Assembly: GCF_030035675.1 (NCBI RefSeq)
Contig: NC_084483.1
Span: 62,001-126,000 of the forward strand
DNA length: 64,000 nt
DNA from: Rhineura floridana
Lineage: Eukaryota > Chordata > Lepidosauria > Squamata > Rhineuridae
Reading direction: 5' to 3'
Below, in pieces: positions 10,079-20,780 of this stretch; the stretch's first letter is position 1; the number at the start of each line of letters is the position of its first letter. The notes under the pieces were generated by a model. It was not told where the DNA came from, searched no databases, and worked only from the letters and a program-made list of their open reading frames with translations. Position numbers and translations under genes: made by a program.

Positions 10079-11725
10079 CGTCGGGACTTAGACTCCAATA
10101 TTATAGCAGCTGGTCCTAATGAAGCATCCAGATCACGGTCTTGTCCTCATTTATTGGATGAGTTTCAGTCGGTGCAGCTTGAGGATGTTGACAAGATCCT
10201 TGGACTGGTGCGGGCGACCACGTCTGTTCTGGATCCTTGCCCCTCTTGGCTGGTGAAAGCTAGCAGGTCCGGAACCGCCGGCTGGGCCAAGGAGGTAATA
10301 AATGCCTCTTTAAGAGAGGGAGTGGTCCCTGACTGCCTAAAAGAGGCGGTGGTGAGACCGCTCCTGAAGAAACCCTCCTTGGACCCAGATAACTTGAACA
10401 ACTATAGACCTGTGGCGAATGTTCCGTTCCTGGGCAAGGTCCTGGAACGGGTGGTTGCCGGCCAGCTCCAGGGGCTCCTGGATGACACTGATTATCTTGA
10501 TCCATTTCAATCCGGTTTTAGGCCCGGTTTTGGCACCGAAACAGCCTTGGTCGCCCTGTATGATGACCTTTGTCGGGAGAGGGACAGGGGGAGTGTGACT
10601 CTGTTGATTCTCCTTGATCTCTCAGCTGCTTTTGATACCATCGACCATGGTATCCTTCTGGGGAGACTCACGGAGTTGGGAGTCGGGGGTACTGCTTGGC
10701 AGTGGCTCCGCTCCTACTTGGTGGGTCGTCACCAGAATGTAGTACTTGGGGAACATTGCTCGACACCCTGGACTCTCCATTGTGGAGTCCCGCAGGGATC
10801 GGTACTGTCCCCCATGCTTTTCAACATCTACATGCAGCCACTGGGTGCGGTCATCAGGAGTTTTGGGGTGCGTTGTCATCAGTATGCTGATGACACGCAA
10901 CTCTATTTCTCCTTTTCATCCTCTTCAGGTGAGGCTGTTAACGTGCTAAACCGTTGCCTGACCGCGATAATGGACTGGATGGGGGCTAACAAACTGAAGC
11001 TCAATCCAGACAAGACCGAGACGCTGTTGGTGAGTGCCTTCACTGCCCAGATGGAGGATGTTCATCCTGTTCTTGATGGGGTTACACTCCCCTTGAAGGA
11101 ACAGGTTCATAGCTTGGGAGTCCTTTTCGATCCTTCCTTGTCTCTCGAGGCCCAGGTGGCCTCGGTGGCACGGAACGCTTTTTACCATCTTCGACTGGTA
11201 GCCCAGCTACGTCCCTATCTGGACAGTGATGACCTCGCCTCAGTTGTTCACGCTCTGGTAACTTCTAGGTTGGACTACTGCAATGCGCTCTACGTTGGGC
11301 TGCCCTTGAAGATAGTTCGGAAACTACAGCTAGTCCAGAATGCAGCGGCCAGACTACTGACGCGGACCACAAGGTCCGCTCATATAACACCCGTTCTGGC
11401 CCGTCTGCACTGGCTTCCTATTTGTTTCCCGGCTAAATTCAAAGTGCTGGTTTTGACCTATAAAGCCCTACACGGCATGGGACCGCAATATCTGGTGGAA
11501 TGCCTCTCCCAATACGAACCTACCCGTACACTGCGCTCGACATCTAAGGCCCTCCTCCAAGTGCCATCCCATCGAGAAGCTCGGAGGGTGGTGACCAGAA
11601 CTAGGGCCGTCTCGGTGGTGGCCCCCGAATTGTGGAATAGTCTCCCCGATGAGGTACGCCTGGCGCCAACGCTGCTATCTTTTCGGCACCAGGTGAAAAC
11701 CTTTTTATACTCCCAGGCATTTTAA
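10079..11725 (+). CDS. L2 ORF2 fragment: reverse transcriptase
   Basis: About 548 codons are open with no stop from the truncation point (RDLDSNII) to the stop at 11723-11725; there is no true start codon because the 5' part is missing. Reverse transcriptase blocks appear in order: NNYRPVANVPFLGKVLERV, FQSGFRPGFGTETALVAL, LLDLSAAFDTIDH, GVPQGSVLSPMLFNIY, and the catalytic YADDTQLY at about 10882. The C-terminal part has the L2-typical ARLHWLPI, YKALHG and ELWNSLPDEVR. The enzyme copies LINE RNA at nicked DNA. An open frame this long in a truncated, non-functional copy points to recent insertion. Confidence 0.88.
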   Translation, partial: RRDLDSNIIAAGPNEASRSRSCPHLLDEFQSVQLEDVDKILGLVRATTSVLDPCPSWLVKASRSGTAGWAKEVINASLREGVVPDCLKEAVVRPLLKKPSLDPDNLNNYRPVANVPFLGKVLERVVAGQLQGLLDDTDYLDPFQSGFRPGFGTETALVALYDDLCRERDRGSVTLLILLDLSAAFDTIDHGILLGRLTELGVGGTAWQWLRSYLVGRHQNVVLGEHCSTPWTLHCGVPQGSVLSPMLFNIYMQPLGAVIRSFGVRCHQYADDTQLYFSFSSSSGEAVNVLNRCLTAIMDWMGANKLKLNPDKTETLLVSAFTAQMEDVHPVLDGVTLPLKEQVHSLGVLFDPSLSLEAQVASVARNAFYHLRLVAQLRPYLDSDDLASVVHALVTSRLDYCNALYVGLPLKIVRKLQLVQNAAARLLTRTTRSAHITPVLARLHWLPICFPAKFKVLVLTYKALHGMGPQYLVECLSQYEPTRTLRSTSKALLQVPSHREARRVVTRTRAVSVVAPELWNSLPDEVRLAPTLLSFRHQVKTFLYSQAF

Positions 11726-11941
11726 AATGTATCTTAATAATTGTTTTTATTGTGTATTTTAAACAGTATCTTATTATTGGTATATTTTGATGTTGCTTGG
11801 TTGTTGTTGTTTGTTGTTTTGACTTTTGATTCTGTTATATTTACTGTATTTATATATTTTGCTTGTTTTATCTTTTATGTACACTGCCCAGAGAGCCTTT
11901 TTGGCTTAGGGCGGTATATAAATTAAATTAAATAAATAAAA
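10079..11941 (+). mobile_element. Young 5'-truncated L2 LINE
   Basis: The element enters in frame at the start of the reverse transcriptase region, runs through a long open frame to 11725, and ends with a 3' UTR, the L2 end (GCCCAGAGAGCC, GGGCGGTATATAAATTAAA) and a TAAA-type tail. It inserted into a hAT transposase fragment. The endonuclease part is lost, as is usual for 5' truncation. Confidence 0.88.
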
Positions 11942-12064
11942 TAAATAGAGATCTTTGATGACACAAGCCTAAAAGGTTTATCTGGAAATACTTTCCAAAT
12001 TGAAGCTAAGGCCCTTGCTGATGCAATTTGTAAGTTCAAGTTTGTGGTATCCCTTATTACATGG

Positions 12065-13327
12065 TACAACTTGGTGAGATGGGTATTGGAGGCACTGTTT
12101 TACAGTGGTTCCAATCCTATCTCCAGGGTCATTCTCAGAGAATAGCATTGGGTGACTGTCTTTCGGCCCCCTGGCAGCTGTGCTGTGGGGTGCTGCAGGG
12201 TACCATCTTGTCCCCCATGCTGTTTAACATCTATATGAAGCCCTTGGGAGCAGTCATCAGGAGCTTTGGGGTGAGGTGTCAGCAGTATGCTGATGATACC
12301 CAGCTCTATTTCTCTGTAACATCTGAATCGGAAGAGGCCGTGCAAGACCTGGACCGCTGCCTGGACTCAGTGGTGGGCTGGATGAGGGCCAATAAACTGA
12401 GTCTGAATCCTAGCAAGACTGAGGCGCTGTGGGATGGTGGTTCCCGAGTTCGGATAATTGGTCAGTTGCCTGCTTTGGATGGGGTCGTACTCCCTCTGAA
12501 AGAGCAGGTCTGTAGCCTAGAGGTGCTCCTGGATCCATCTTTGTTGCTAGAGGCCCAGGTGACCTCAGTGGCTTGGAGTGCCTTTTACCAGCTTTGGCTG
12601 GTGAGACAGCTGTGGCCATTTCTCGACTGGGATAGCCTGGCCACTGTTGTCCATGCACTGGTAACCTCTAGGCTGGATTACTGTAATGCGCTCTATGTGG
12701 GGCTGTAGCTGGTGCAAAATGTGGCGGCGAGACTGCTCACTGGGGCAGGGTATTGCCAACATGTCACCCCGCTGCTGAAAGGATTGCACTGGCTGCCCAT
12801 TTACTACTGGGCCAAGTTCAAGGTTCTAGTTTTGGCATACAAGGCCCTATACAGCTCGGGACCAGGATACATGAAAGACCGTCTTACCCCTTATATGCCC
12901 AGTCGATCACTGCGCTCTGCAGGTGAGGGCCTCCTGCAGATACTATCTTATCAGGAGGTTCGTTCTGCACAATATAGGAAACGGACCTTTACTGTAGAAG
13001 CACCTATCCTGTGGAATTCCCTCCCTGTGAATATTAGGCAGGCGCCATCTCTGCTATCTTTTTGGCGCCTTTTGAAGACTTTCCTCTTTCAACAAGCCTT
13101 TTAAGTTGAGACCTATCCCAGTCTACATCTGTGTCAGAATTGTTTAATATATTTTTAATAATGTTTTTAACCCTTTTTTAAGGTTGTTTTTTTAAAAAAT
13201 GTTTTTGATGCTGTTTTGTTTTAATGTATTTTAAGATCTGTTTTTATGATGTTTTAAAGTGTTTTAGTGCTTTGTTTGCCACCCTGGGCTCCTGCTGGGG
13301 CGGGATACAAATTAAATAAATAAATAC
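12065..13327 (+). mobile_element. Older 5'-truncated L2 LINE
   Basis: Homologous to the reverse transcriptase part of the younger L2 next to it: GTILSPMLFNIYMKPLGAV, QQYADDTQLYFSV, ANKLSLNPSKTEAL, LHWLPIYY and ILWNSLPVNIR. The frame 12061-13104 is open but for one in-frame TAG at 12706, where about nine codons present in the other L2 are missing. The 3' end has CACCCTGGGCTCCTGCTGGG and a TAAA tail. It represents a different L2 subfamily from the 10079 copy, judged by its tail. Confidence 0.8.
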
Positions 13328-13920
13328 ATACAGGTGATAGTAATATTGACTTGCTTTACAGAGCTGTTGTAAACATTACAAGAAGATAATGCATATGAAG
13401 AACGTGTATTATCATTGTTTGGAATTAGTCTCTTTCATCTTCTCATTGTAACCCTCTTCCTGGTGCCCAACCCCACCTCTGTTTCTGGATATTTCATTTC
13501 TATCCAAAAGCCTCCCCTTAAGCCCCAGCAGAGCAAGCCCTTGGCTTTAGATTTCACCCTGATGTCCTTTGTTACACAAACACAAAAAAATCCCCCCACC
13601 CTGCCCTTGCTGTTTCCTAAATACTCCCCTTCTTAGTTTTCTGTGCACTAAGTTAACAAGCAGCTTATGTAAAACCATACTATAATTTCACATAAATAGG
13701 ACTACTGGAAATCTTTACATATATAAGCCACTATGGCTGTCAAAAAAGTATTTCTTTGGTTTGATATGGTTGCATGATTCCACCCCATGCACACCCCTGT
13801 ATGCTGGACAAGAATATATTCTACTTCTCCACTAGATGGTGGTAAGAGGAGAGAAATCGCTTACTAGTTTCTTCAAGAGCCCCCATACTTCATTATATAC
13901 ACAGAGAAAGATTTTGTGCG
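13328..13920. other. Unassigned, with a possible MIR trace
   Basis: Bases 13350-13410 (CTTTACAGAGCTGTTGTAAAC, AGATAATGCATATGAAGAAC) faintly resemble a MIR tail. The rest, a C-rich stretch then AT-rich DNA, shows no coding signal. Confidence 0.3.
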
Positions 13921-14110
13921 TAACTCTAGGAGTGTGTATTTATATTTAAATACATTTATATCTTGCTTTTTCTGTCCAATATGTTCAAAGCTAACAGCCT
14001 TATTTAAAACAAGCAACCATAAAAATAATAAACCATTGCACATAATATAAGTACATCATAAAACATTAAAAATGCGGTAACCACCAGAAGTTATATTTAG
14101 CGGGATTTGC
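13921..14110 (-). mobile_element. LINE 3' fragment
   Basis: AT-rich run with TATATCTTGCTTTTTCTGTCC and several AAAACAATAAAAC-like pieces, resembling an antisense L2/CR1 3' UTR. Weak. Confidence 0.4.
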
Positions 14111-14705
14111 TCCCCGATAAGTGTGCACAGGATTGCAGTCTTAGAGTGTATACAAAAATGTGGTTTAAAATTGGTCATTCTTCATTCTTTGTAATGAAAA
14201 TGTAAAACCTACTTTAGCCAGAATGTTCATTCATATTCTCTCCTATATGAACAACCACTAGACTCAAAAGCCATGTCAGCATCATATGGAAAAATGCACT
14301 TGTGCTGCAATTCTAAACATATTTATCAAGATGTGTGTCTCGAAACATCAGAGGGACCCTATGGGCTTAGACCGATGGTTGCCAATTTTTGAACTGCCCT
14401 GAGTAGCTATCCCTTTAACAATTTTATCTGTAACAATTAGTAAGGTGATAATATTTAGTTTCACACTATCAAAAGCATCATCTGCTAATTTTTGCATATC
14501 AAACCTCTGAAACAGGAGCAGGGCAGCCTTTTTTCTTTTCTGGCGAACTGACAATCTTAAATCCAGCATCCTGTTTCTAATAGTGGTTAGCCAGATACTT
14601 CCAGAAACTCCACAAGGAAGGCATGAAGGAGGCAGCCCTTTACCACCCCTACAGAATTTAGACCCATATTACTTCTGAACCACAAAGTCTCATTTAGCCA
14701 GAGGC

Positions 14706-14815
14706 AATTAACCTGTGGCCCTCCAGATGCTGTTGGACTTTGGACTACATCTCCTATCAGTCCAATCAGCATGATCAATGAATAGAGCTTATGGCTGTTG
14801 CAGTCCACAGGTTCC
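14706..14815. mobile_element. Palindromic hAT-type MITE, CCTGTGGCCCTCCAG family, copy 1
   Basis: AACCTGTGGCCCTCCAGATG at the left is mirrored by a decayed CTGTTGCAGTCCACAGGTTC at the right around a core near TCAATCAGCATGATC. Related copies: 23515-23635 and 48445-48585. Confidence 0.6.
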
Positions 14816-14865
14816 TCACTCCTGCAGATATTATGGCAAATAGCCACTGATAGATCTTTTCTCTA

Positions 14866-14985
14866 GTTTTTTTATATTATTATTACATTTATTATCCACC
14901 CTTCACCAACAGGTCCCAGGGTGGGCAACAACAATTTAAAACTCAGTATTAAAAACAGTTAAAACAAATTACAATCACAGGAATG
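14866..14985 (-). mobile_element. LINE 3' end
   Basis: TTATTATCCACCCTTCACC followed by CCCAGGGTGGGCAAC and A-rich sequence is the antisense 3' end of an L2/CR1-type LINE. Confidence 0.55.
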
Positions 14986-14991
14986 GGCAGT

Positions 14992-15125
14992 AGGATTGCC
15001 AGGTCAGAAGCATCCGAAACCCTGAGATTTCAGGGGTAGGCCCAAGTGATGTCATGGGGTGGGCCCTTGTGATATCATTAAGCATGATACATTAAGCATC
15101 AGCCATAGTTGCTTGGAGCATACAA
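14992..15125 (+). mobile_element. End of a hAT-like DNA element
   Basis: TAGGATTGCCAGGTCAGAAG resembles the TAGGGTTGCCA ends of the hAT-like families in this window. The other end was not found. Confidence 0.35.
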
Positions 15126-15357
15126 ATCAAACAAAAACATTTATCTGATTGGAAATCTGCCTGAGGATGAAAACAACAGAGGGGAGCCATGAACACCCCA
15201 AGGAAGAAGGGCACACTTAAAATGTAGAGGAAATAATAATGTACAACCATAGTGTGCAATCAGATACTTATTGGGACAAAATATGGAGAGATATAGATAT
15301 AAGCATGACTGCCAAGTATGTTTATTATTTATACAACCAGTAAATATATTTATAGTT

Positions 15358-15410
15358 CAATCCTATGCATGTTTACTCAGAAGCAAGTCCCAATGTATTC
15401 AATGGGGCTT
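15358..15410. repeat. GAATTC-type palindromic repeat, split by the Gypsy element
   Basis: CAATCCTATGCATGTTTACTC, AGCAAGTCCCAATG and TTCAATGGGGCTT form the left part; it is continued by ACTC directly after the Gypsy element at 21355. The Gypsy inserted here, with GGCTT duplicated. Confidence 0.6.
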
Positions 15411-16071
15411 TGTCCTGCCTGGAGTCTGAGAGATGAGACGGAGATGAGACTGGAATTAATTCTTGTTTTATTAGAATAACTGTTACATCGAAAGCAATGC
15501 ACTTCATAGACCTCTCTATGCTGACTCACTACTGACTCTAACTAGACTACCTAAGCATGCTTTGCAGAGTGGGAGTAAGTTGACTCAGCAACCAAATCAG
15601 TGGGGTGCCACCTTAAATAGGAAAGGTTTTCAACCATAATCTCTGGCTCCTTCAAAGTTCCACCTTCTGACCAACCCACTTCTCGTAGCCTCTCGTGGCG
15701 TCTCACACAGGGCAAGCCTCCACCTGCTCATCCGACAGTGCAGGCTCACTAGGTGCCGGCTCGACTTCAGGGGGCGAGGAACTCGCTGGCAGGGAAGCAT
15801 TTGAAGTGCCAGGCAGGAAGTCCAGGGGGGTGGAGTTGGCACATGCCCAAGGTCGTTCCCCAACGGCTCTGTTGGGACCGTTGTAGGTGGAGCGAGCTCT
15901 GCGTTGACGGGAGGACTGTCCGTGGGAACTGGCAGGCTATCAACTTCACCCCCTTCCTCAATGCCCTCGAAAACCTCATCCACATCTGGCTCCTCTCCCT
16001 GATCTATCTGGGGAAGCTGAGGCTTGACTGACTCCTCTCCCTGCTCCTCCTGGGGGAGTTGGGGCTCAACA
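15411..16071 (-). repeat. Left (3') LTR of the Gypsy fossil
   Basis: 661 bases beginning TGTCCTG and ending GCTCAACA in plus orientation; matches the right LTR along its length. Confidence 0.85.
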
Positions 16072-18965
16072 TCATCCCCCTAGATGCATTATTCCCCTCC
16101 ACCCCCCGAGGCTTGGGCTTGCTCGGGTAGGCTTTGTGGAACTTTCTCACCAAGTCCAGTGCATGAACGTCCTCTACTGCTTCCCTAGCATGTTCCAATG
16201 GATCATACCCCTTCCAGTGAATTAGATATTGAAGCCATCCCCAGAGCTTCCGCAAGTCTAGTATCTGCTCCACTTCATATTCCTCCTGCCCATTCACCAT
16301 GGGGGACGGGGACGGCTCCACTGGTGGTCTGTGAGGGTTGGGGGGATGTTCCAACGTCAGCAGGGAGCGATGAAACACGGGGTGTATCCTCAAGGTGGGA
16401 GGCAATTTCAGGCAGAAAGCTACTGAGTTGATTTGAGCCTCCACTTCGAAGGGTCCCACCCTCCGATCCTCCAACTTATGGCAACATCCCTGCATATGCA
16501 AATAGCATGTAGACAGCCACACTCCATCTCCCACTCAGATAAGGGGCCCTCCTGCCGATGCTGGTTTCCAGTTCTCTTATAATCCTCCTTCGCCTGATCC
16601 AGCTGCTCTTTCAACAGCTGTTGCATAGCTTGCAGCTCTTGTACTCCTCTGCCGCCAGGATGGATGGGCTGGCTCGAGGGGCAGCAAAAGCTCAAGGGTG
16701 ATATCCCAGGTTGGCGGGAAAGGGGGTTTGTTGTGTGTTGGCATGTACGGCATTGTTATAAGTGAACTCCGCTAGGGGTAGAAAAGACACCCAGTTGTCC
16801 TGCTGGTAGTTGACAAAACAGCGTAGGTATTGTTCTAACATAACATTAACTCTTTCTGTCTGTCCATCCATCTGCAGGTGATGGGACGAGGAAAGTCTCA
16901 GTTCATTCTGCAGGATTTGCCACATCGCCCACCAGAAGTGGGCTGTGAACTGTGTTCCTCGGTCAGAGACTAAACTGTCTGGGAGCCCGTGCAAGTGGTA
17001 CACATGCTGCACATAGAGGCAGGCCGTCTCCTGAGCATTTGGAAGTCCCGTGCATGGGATGAAATGTGCCATTTTCATAAAAGCATCCACTACTACCAAT
17101 GCGGTGGTTTTGCCCTGCGAGTAAGGAATACCAGTGATGAAGTCCATGGTGACCATCTCTCAGGGTCCTTGGGGGGTCAGAAGGGGTTCTAGAAGCCCAG
17201 CAGGCCATCCAGTGGCTTGCTTGGCCACAGCGCAGATGGGGCAGGATCAGACGTAATGCTCCACTTCTCGGAATGGGCACTCCTGGCATTAGGTTGATGG
17301 TGCAGTCATATGGCTGGTGGGGGGGACAGCTGGTCGGCTTCTTTTTTGTCAGACACATCCCAGTATTCCACATATTTCTCGGGCAGAGGAGCTTCCTCCT
17401 GCAATGTCGCTCCAGCCACTATATCAGGGTCAGTTTTTTTCCTAGGCTGGCAGTGTTGTTGGCAATATCTTGAGGTGAACACCATCACCGCCTTATCTCA
17501 GAAAATGGTCAGATTGTGTTGGACCAGCCAAGGCATCCCTAACAGCACTGGGAAGTGAGGCAGAGAAGCCACATAGAATGACAGTTCCTCAACGTGCCCT
17601 GGGATCTCCATCCCTAGCATCTTGGTTGCTCTGGTCATAGTTCCTGACTTTAGGGGACGCCCATCAATGGTGTCGATGGACAAGGTTGCTCAAGCGTCTA
17701 AATGGGGGTGCCATGCTCGTGGGCAAAATTGCAGTCCATGAAACACAACTACGACCTGCTGTCAATCATGGCCTTGATTTGGAATCTATGTCCCGTGGGC
17801 AGAGTCAATCAGACCAGCATGAGCAGGGCGACTTGCGACAGAAGTGGTTGTTGCTGAGGCCGCTTCATTGACTTGGCTCCCAACTCTTGGGCCTCAACGA
17901 GAGCTGGGATTTGGAGTTTTCCGGCACTAGGGTCTTCTTGGTTTTGGAAGGGCATCCTCAGGCCAGGTGCCCCCCTTTTCTTGATTATGGGCATAGCCCC
18001 TCCCTCCTGCGCTTCTCTTTCTCCTCCTCTGACAAGGGTGGTTGGGCCCCACCAATTTGCATGGGCTCCACCCCTGACGAGGTCGAAGTTCCCACGCTAG
18101 GTGGATGACAAATGCTGGGGAGAGGTAGTGGTGCCTGGGAATGGAGCAGCTCCACTCTGTGCTCCAACCGATGGCCTCAAGCCGATTGTCTATCTGGAAG
18201 CACAACTGGATCAACTCGGCCAAGGTGCCTGGTGGGGAGGTGCACGCCAGCTCATCCAGCATTCCGATAGAAGAACATCAGGGCCGGGTCATTGTAATCA
18301 GTGTTAGTGTAGACCCCCACAAAGCCCCTTCCTTGCTTCAGGGTTCCTAGCTGGCGGGCAACCATCTCCTTCCATTGTGGATCTCGGAACATTTCTTCCA
18401 TGGTTGCGATGAAGGCGGGATATTGACCCAGGATGGGGTCATTTCTGATCAGATACGGGGTGGCCCACTTGGCAGCCTCTCCTTCCAGAAGGCTGATAAG
18501 GAACGCCACCTTCGAGTCATCTGTCAGGAACTCGGCTTGATGTACACGCATGTACAATTCACACTGGGCATGGAATGTGGTGAACTGGTCACTCTGGCCA
18601 CTGTAGTGGGAGGGCAACCCCATGGGGGACTTCATTCTGATGGACGGCACAGCCTCTGGTGCCACGCCTCCCTGGACAACCAGGGCACAGAGGTTCTGGT
18701 TCTCGAGTTAGAGGTTCTGAGTCACGACTTGGAGGTTCTGGAGCTTGGCGTACAACGTCTTGAGGGTCACTGGGAGTCCCCCTTCAGCAGCGGCACTAGC
18801 CTCCATGTTTTTGGTCATGGAAGCGTTGGAGAAGAGGGATGGTGGCTGAGTCAAGCTGTCCTGCTCAGAGTCCGAGAGATGAGATGGAGAAAAGACTGGA
18901 ATTAATTCTTGTTTTATTAGAATAACTGTTACATTGAAAGCAGTGCACTTCATAGACCTCTCTAT

Positions 18966-20474
18966 CGTGGCAAATTGTATGTCGCGTTTATAGACCTAAA
19001 AGCAGCGTTCGATTCTATATCTCGCGAACGTCTGTGGAATAAATTAGAATCATATCATATTGAAAAGAGATTACTTCAATTGATAGTAACATTATATCAA
19101 AATACCACAATTCAGATTCGATGCTCCCATCAGGGACATCTTACTAGTGAAATTCCATCTACACAGGGCGTGCGACAAGGATGTGTTCTAGCCCCAATGC
19201 TGTTTAACCTATATTTGGCGGATCTTCCCACCATTCTGGAGAATACCCAATTTCATGCCCCCAAAATAGGCACAGCAAAGGCCCCAATTTTACTATATGC
19301 TGATGACACAGTATTAATATCTCAAACTCACCTTGGACTCAACAGATTACTTGAGAGATTTAAAATCTATTGTGACGAAAATACTCTAGAGATAAACTAT
19401 GCAAAGACCAAGGTTATGATATTTTCAAGGAGGAAACATAGACATAACTGGAAGTTGGGTCACACAAAAATCGAACAGGTAAATTCATACAAATACTTGG
19501 GAATCTGGTTCCAGGAGTCGGGTCTGTGGAATACGCATATACTTTATTTAAAAGCCAACGCAAATAAAAAATTAGGAGCTATAATACGATTCTTCTTTAC
19601 CAACGGAGGAAATTATATCCTGGCTGCTATAAGGCTTATTAAATTTAAAATTATTCCAATGCTGACTTATGGGGCTCCCGTCTGGTTCCCATACTATAAA
19701 GGGAAACTGGATGGAACAATACATTCCGCACTGAGATCTTTATTTGGAGTCCCTGGCTGTGTATCAGGAGCGTCTTTATTGTTGGAAGCCGGGATGAATT
19801 CCTTGTCTTGCATATTATGGACACATACTATCTATTTCTGGATCCGCTGTTGTAAAGTATTATCTCCTGAATCTTACCTGTCCTGCTTTTTAAAAGACCC
19901 TTTCTCAAAAGAAACATGGACAGGTAAGGTAATGGAAAAGTTATCACAGACGGGCCTCCACCCCCCCGAACTTTTAGCGATGGATTTCAATAAGGCCAGG
20001 GCGATGGTTAAACTTAGACTTACCGATATTGATAACCAGATCCTACTCAGTTTGACAAAAGGCCCTTGTTGCCCGAGGGCTCTGGGTATTAATATTGTTC
20101 CAAATTCAGAAGGGATGAAATACCAATATTGGTTAACGGTCCCCAAATATAGACAGGCTTTCACATTAGCCCGTTTTAATGTGCTACCATCCAATTTTTT
20201 ATCTGGCAGGTTTAAAAAAATTCCGAGTATGAATAGGTACTGTCTTTGTAATGACTCAGAAATTGAGACTATTTCTCATGTTTTATTTTCTTGTAAACTA
20301 TATAACAAAATCAGAAAAGATCTTCTCCGCCCAATTCTGTCAAAATACCCTGGACGATCCAATGACACATTATTAATAACCCTTTTACAGGGTTACAATG
20401 AAAACATCACACTAACTGTGGCCAAATTTATAAACTTGGCCGTTCAGCAAAGGAAGAAATTAGGCTGTCTTTAA
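18966..20474 (+). CDS. LINE ORF2 fragment: reverse transcriptase and C-terminal zinc-like motif
   Basis: 502 codons are open from the truncation point (RGKLYVAFIDLKAAFDS) to the stop. Reverse transcriptase motifs: FIDLKAAFDSI, GVRQGCVLAPMLFNLYL and the catalytic LLYADDTVL at about 19296, followed by YAKTKVMIFSRR and NSYKYLGIWF. No RNase H domain is obvious. The C-terminus has a C-x-C-x9-H-x4-C motif (CLCND...ISHVLFSC) likely to bind nucleic acid. The combination of QGCVLAP and this C-terminus suggests the Vingi or a related I/Jockey-group clade; the clade is uncertain, the LINE identity is not. The start is lost by 5' truncation. Confidence 0.85.
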   Translation, partial: RGKLYVAFIDLKAAFDSISRERLWNKLESYHIEKRLLQLIVTLYQNTTIQIRCSHQGHLTSEIPSTQGVRQGCVLAPMLFNLYLADLPTILENTQFHAPKIGTAKAPILLYADDTVLISQTHLGLNRLLERFKIYCDENTLEINYAKTKVMIFSRRKHRHNWKLGHTKIEQVNSYKYLGIWFQESGLWNTHILYLKANANKKLGAIIRFFFTNGGNYILAAIRLIKFKIIPMLTYGAPVWFPYYKGKLDGTIHSALRSLFGVPGCVSGASLLLEAGMNSLSCILWTHTIYFWIRCCKVLSPESYLSCFLKDPFSKETWTGKVMEKLSQTGLHPPELLAMDFNKARAMVKLRLTDIDNQILLSLTKGPCCPRALGINIVPNSEGMKYQYWLTVPKYRQAFTLARFNVLPSNFLSGRFKKIPSMNRYCLCNDSEIETISHVLFSCKLYNKIRKDLLRPILSKYPGRSNDTLLITLLQGYNENITLTVAKFINLAVQQRKKLGCL

Positions 20475-20780
20475 TACAGAGGACCAAATATGAACTTGGC
20501 CCCACAACTCTATTTGATAAACAATTTAATTTTAACCTAAATTTTATCCCATGGTGTATAGATGTTCTGGAGTTGGGCCTATAGAGACAAACAGACTAAC
20601 CTAGTTCCGTTATTGTATTGTTATTGTATTGTTATTGTCATCCTTACACTATATACAAGTAAGCTTTATATTCCTTGATATATTGTATTTTAATATTTTA
20701 ATATTTTATGTTCGCATCCATGTATATATGTTATTCATTGGCTTAAAGGTCTGTTGACTTCAGAATAAACAATCAATCAA
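18966..20780 (+). mobile_element. Young 5'-truncated LINE, probably Vingi clade
   Basis: Flanked by a perfect 16-base target duplication (TCATAGACCTCTCTAT at 18950-18965 and 20781-20796) inside a Gypsy LTR. It starts in frame within the reverse transcriptase, has a complete C-terminus, a 3' UTR of about 300 bases and a short AATC-repeat tail. It is younger than the LTR it sits in. Confidence 0.88.

Larger units (their letters stand above)
9514..12064 (+). pseudogene. hAT transposase fragment interrupted by a MITE and an L2
   Basis: Three short blocks continue one transposase: 9516-9654 (RSTQRWQILTSHV, then VKPLSETRWESLIDALKPLRYHLGS), 10066-10078 (YDAL) and 11942-12064 (FDDTSLKGLSGNTFQIEAKALADAICKFKFVVSLITWY). 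SETRWESR-x-DALKPLRYQ and the following helix-rich block are typical of DUF4371/ZMYM1-type hAT transposases. A Tigger-like MITE (9655-10063) and an L2 (10079-11941) inserted into it, and another L2 cuts off its 3' end at about 12065. The residues recognised here lie downstream of those in the minus-strand fragment at 5488-6104, so the two may be rearranged halves of one original element (inference). Confidence 0.75.
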
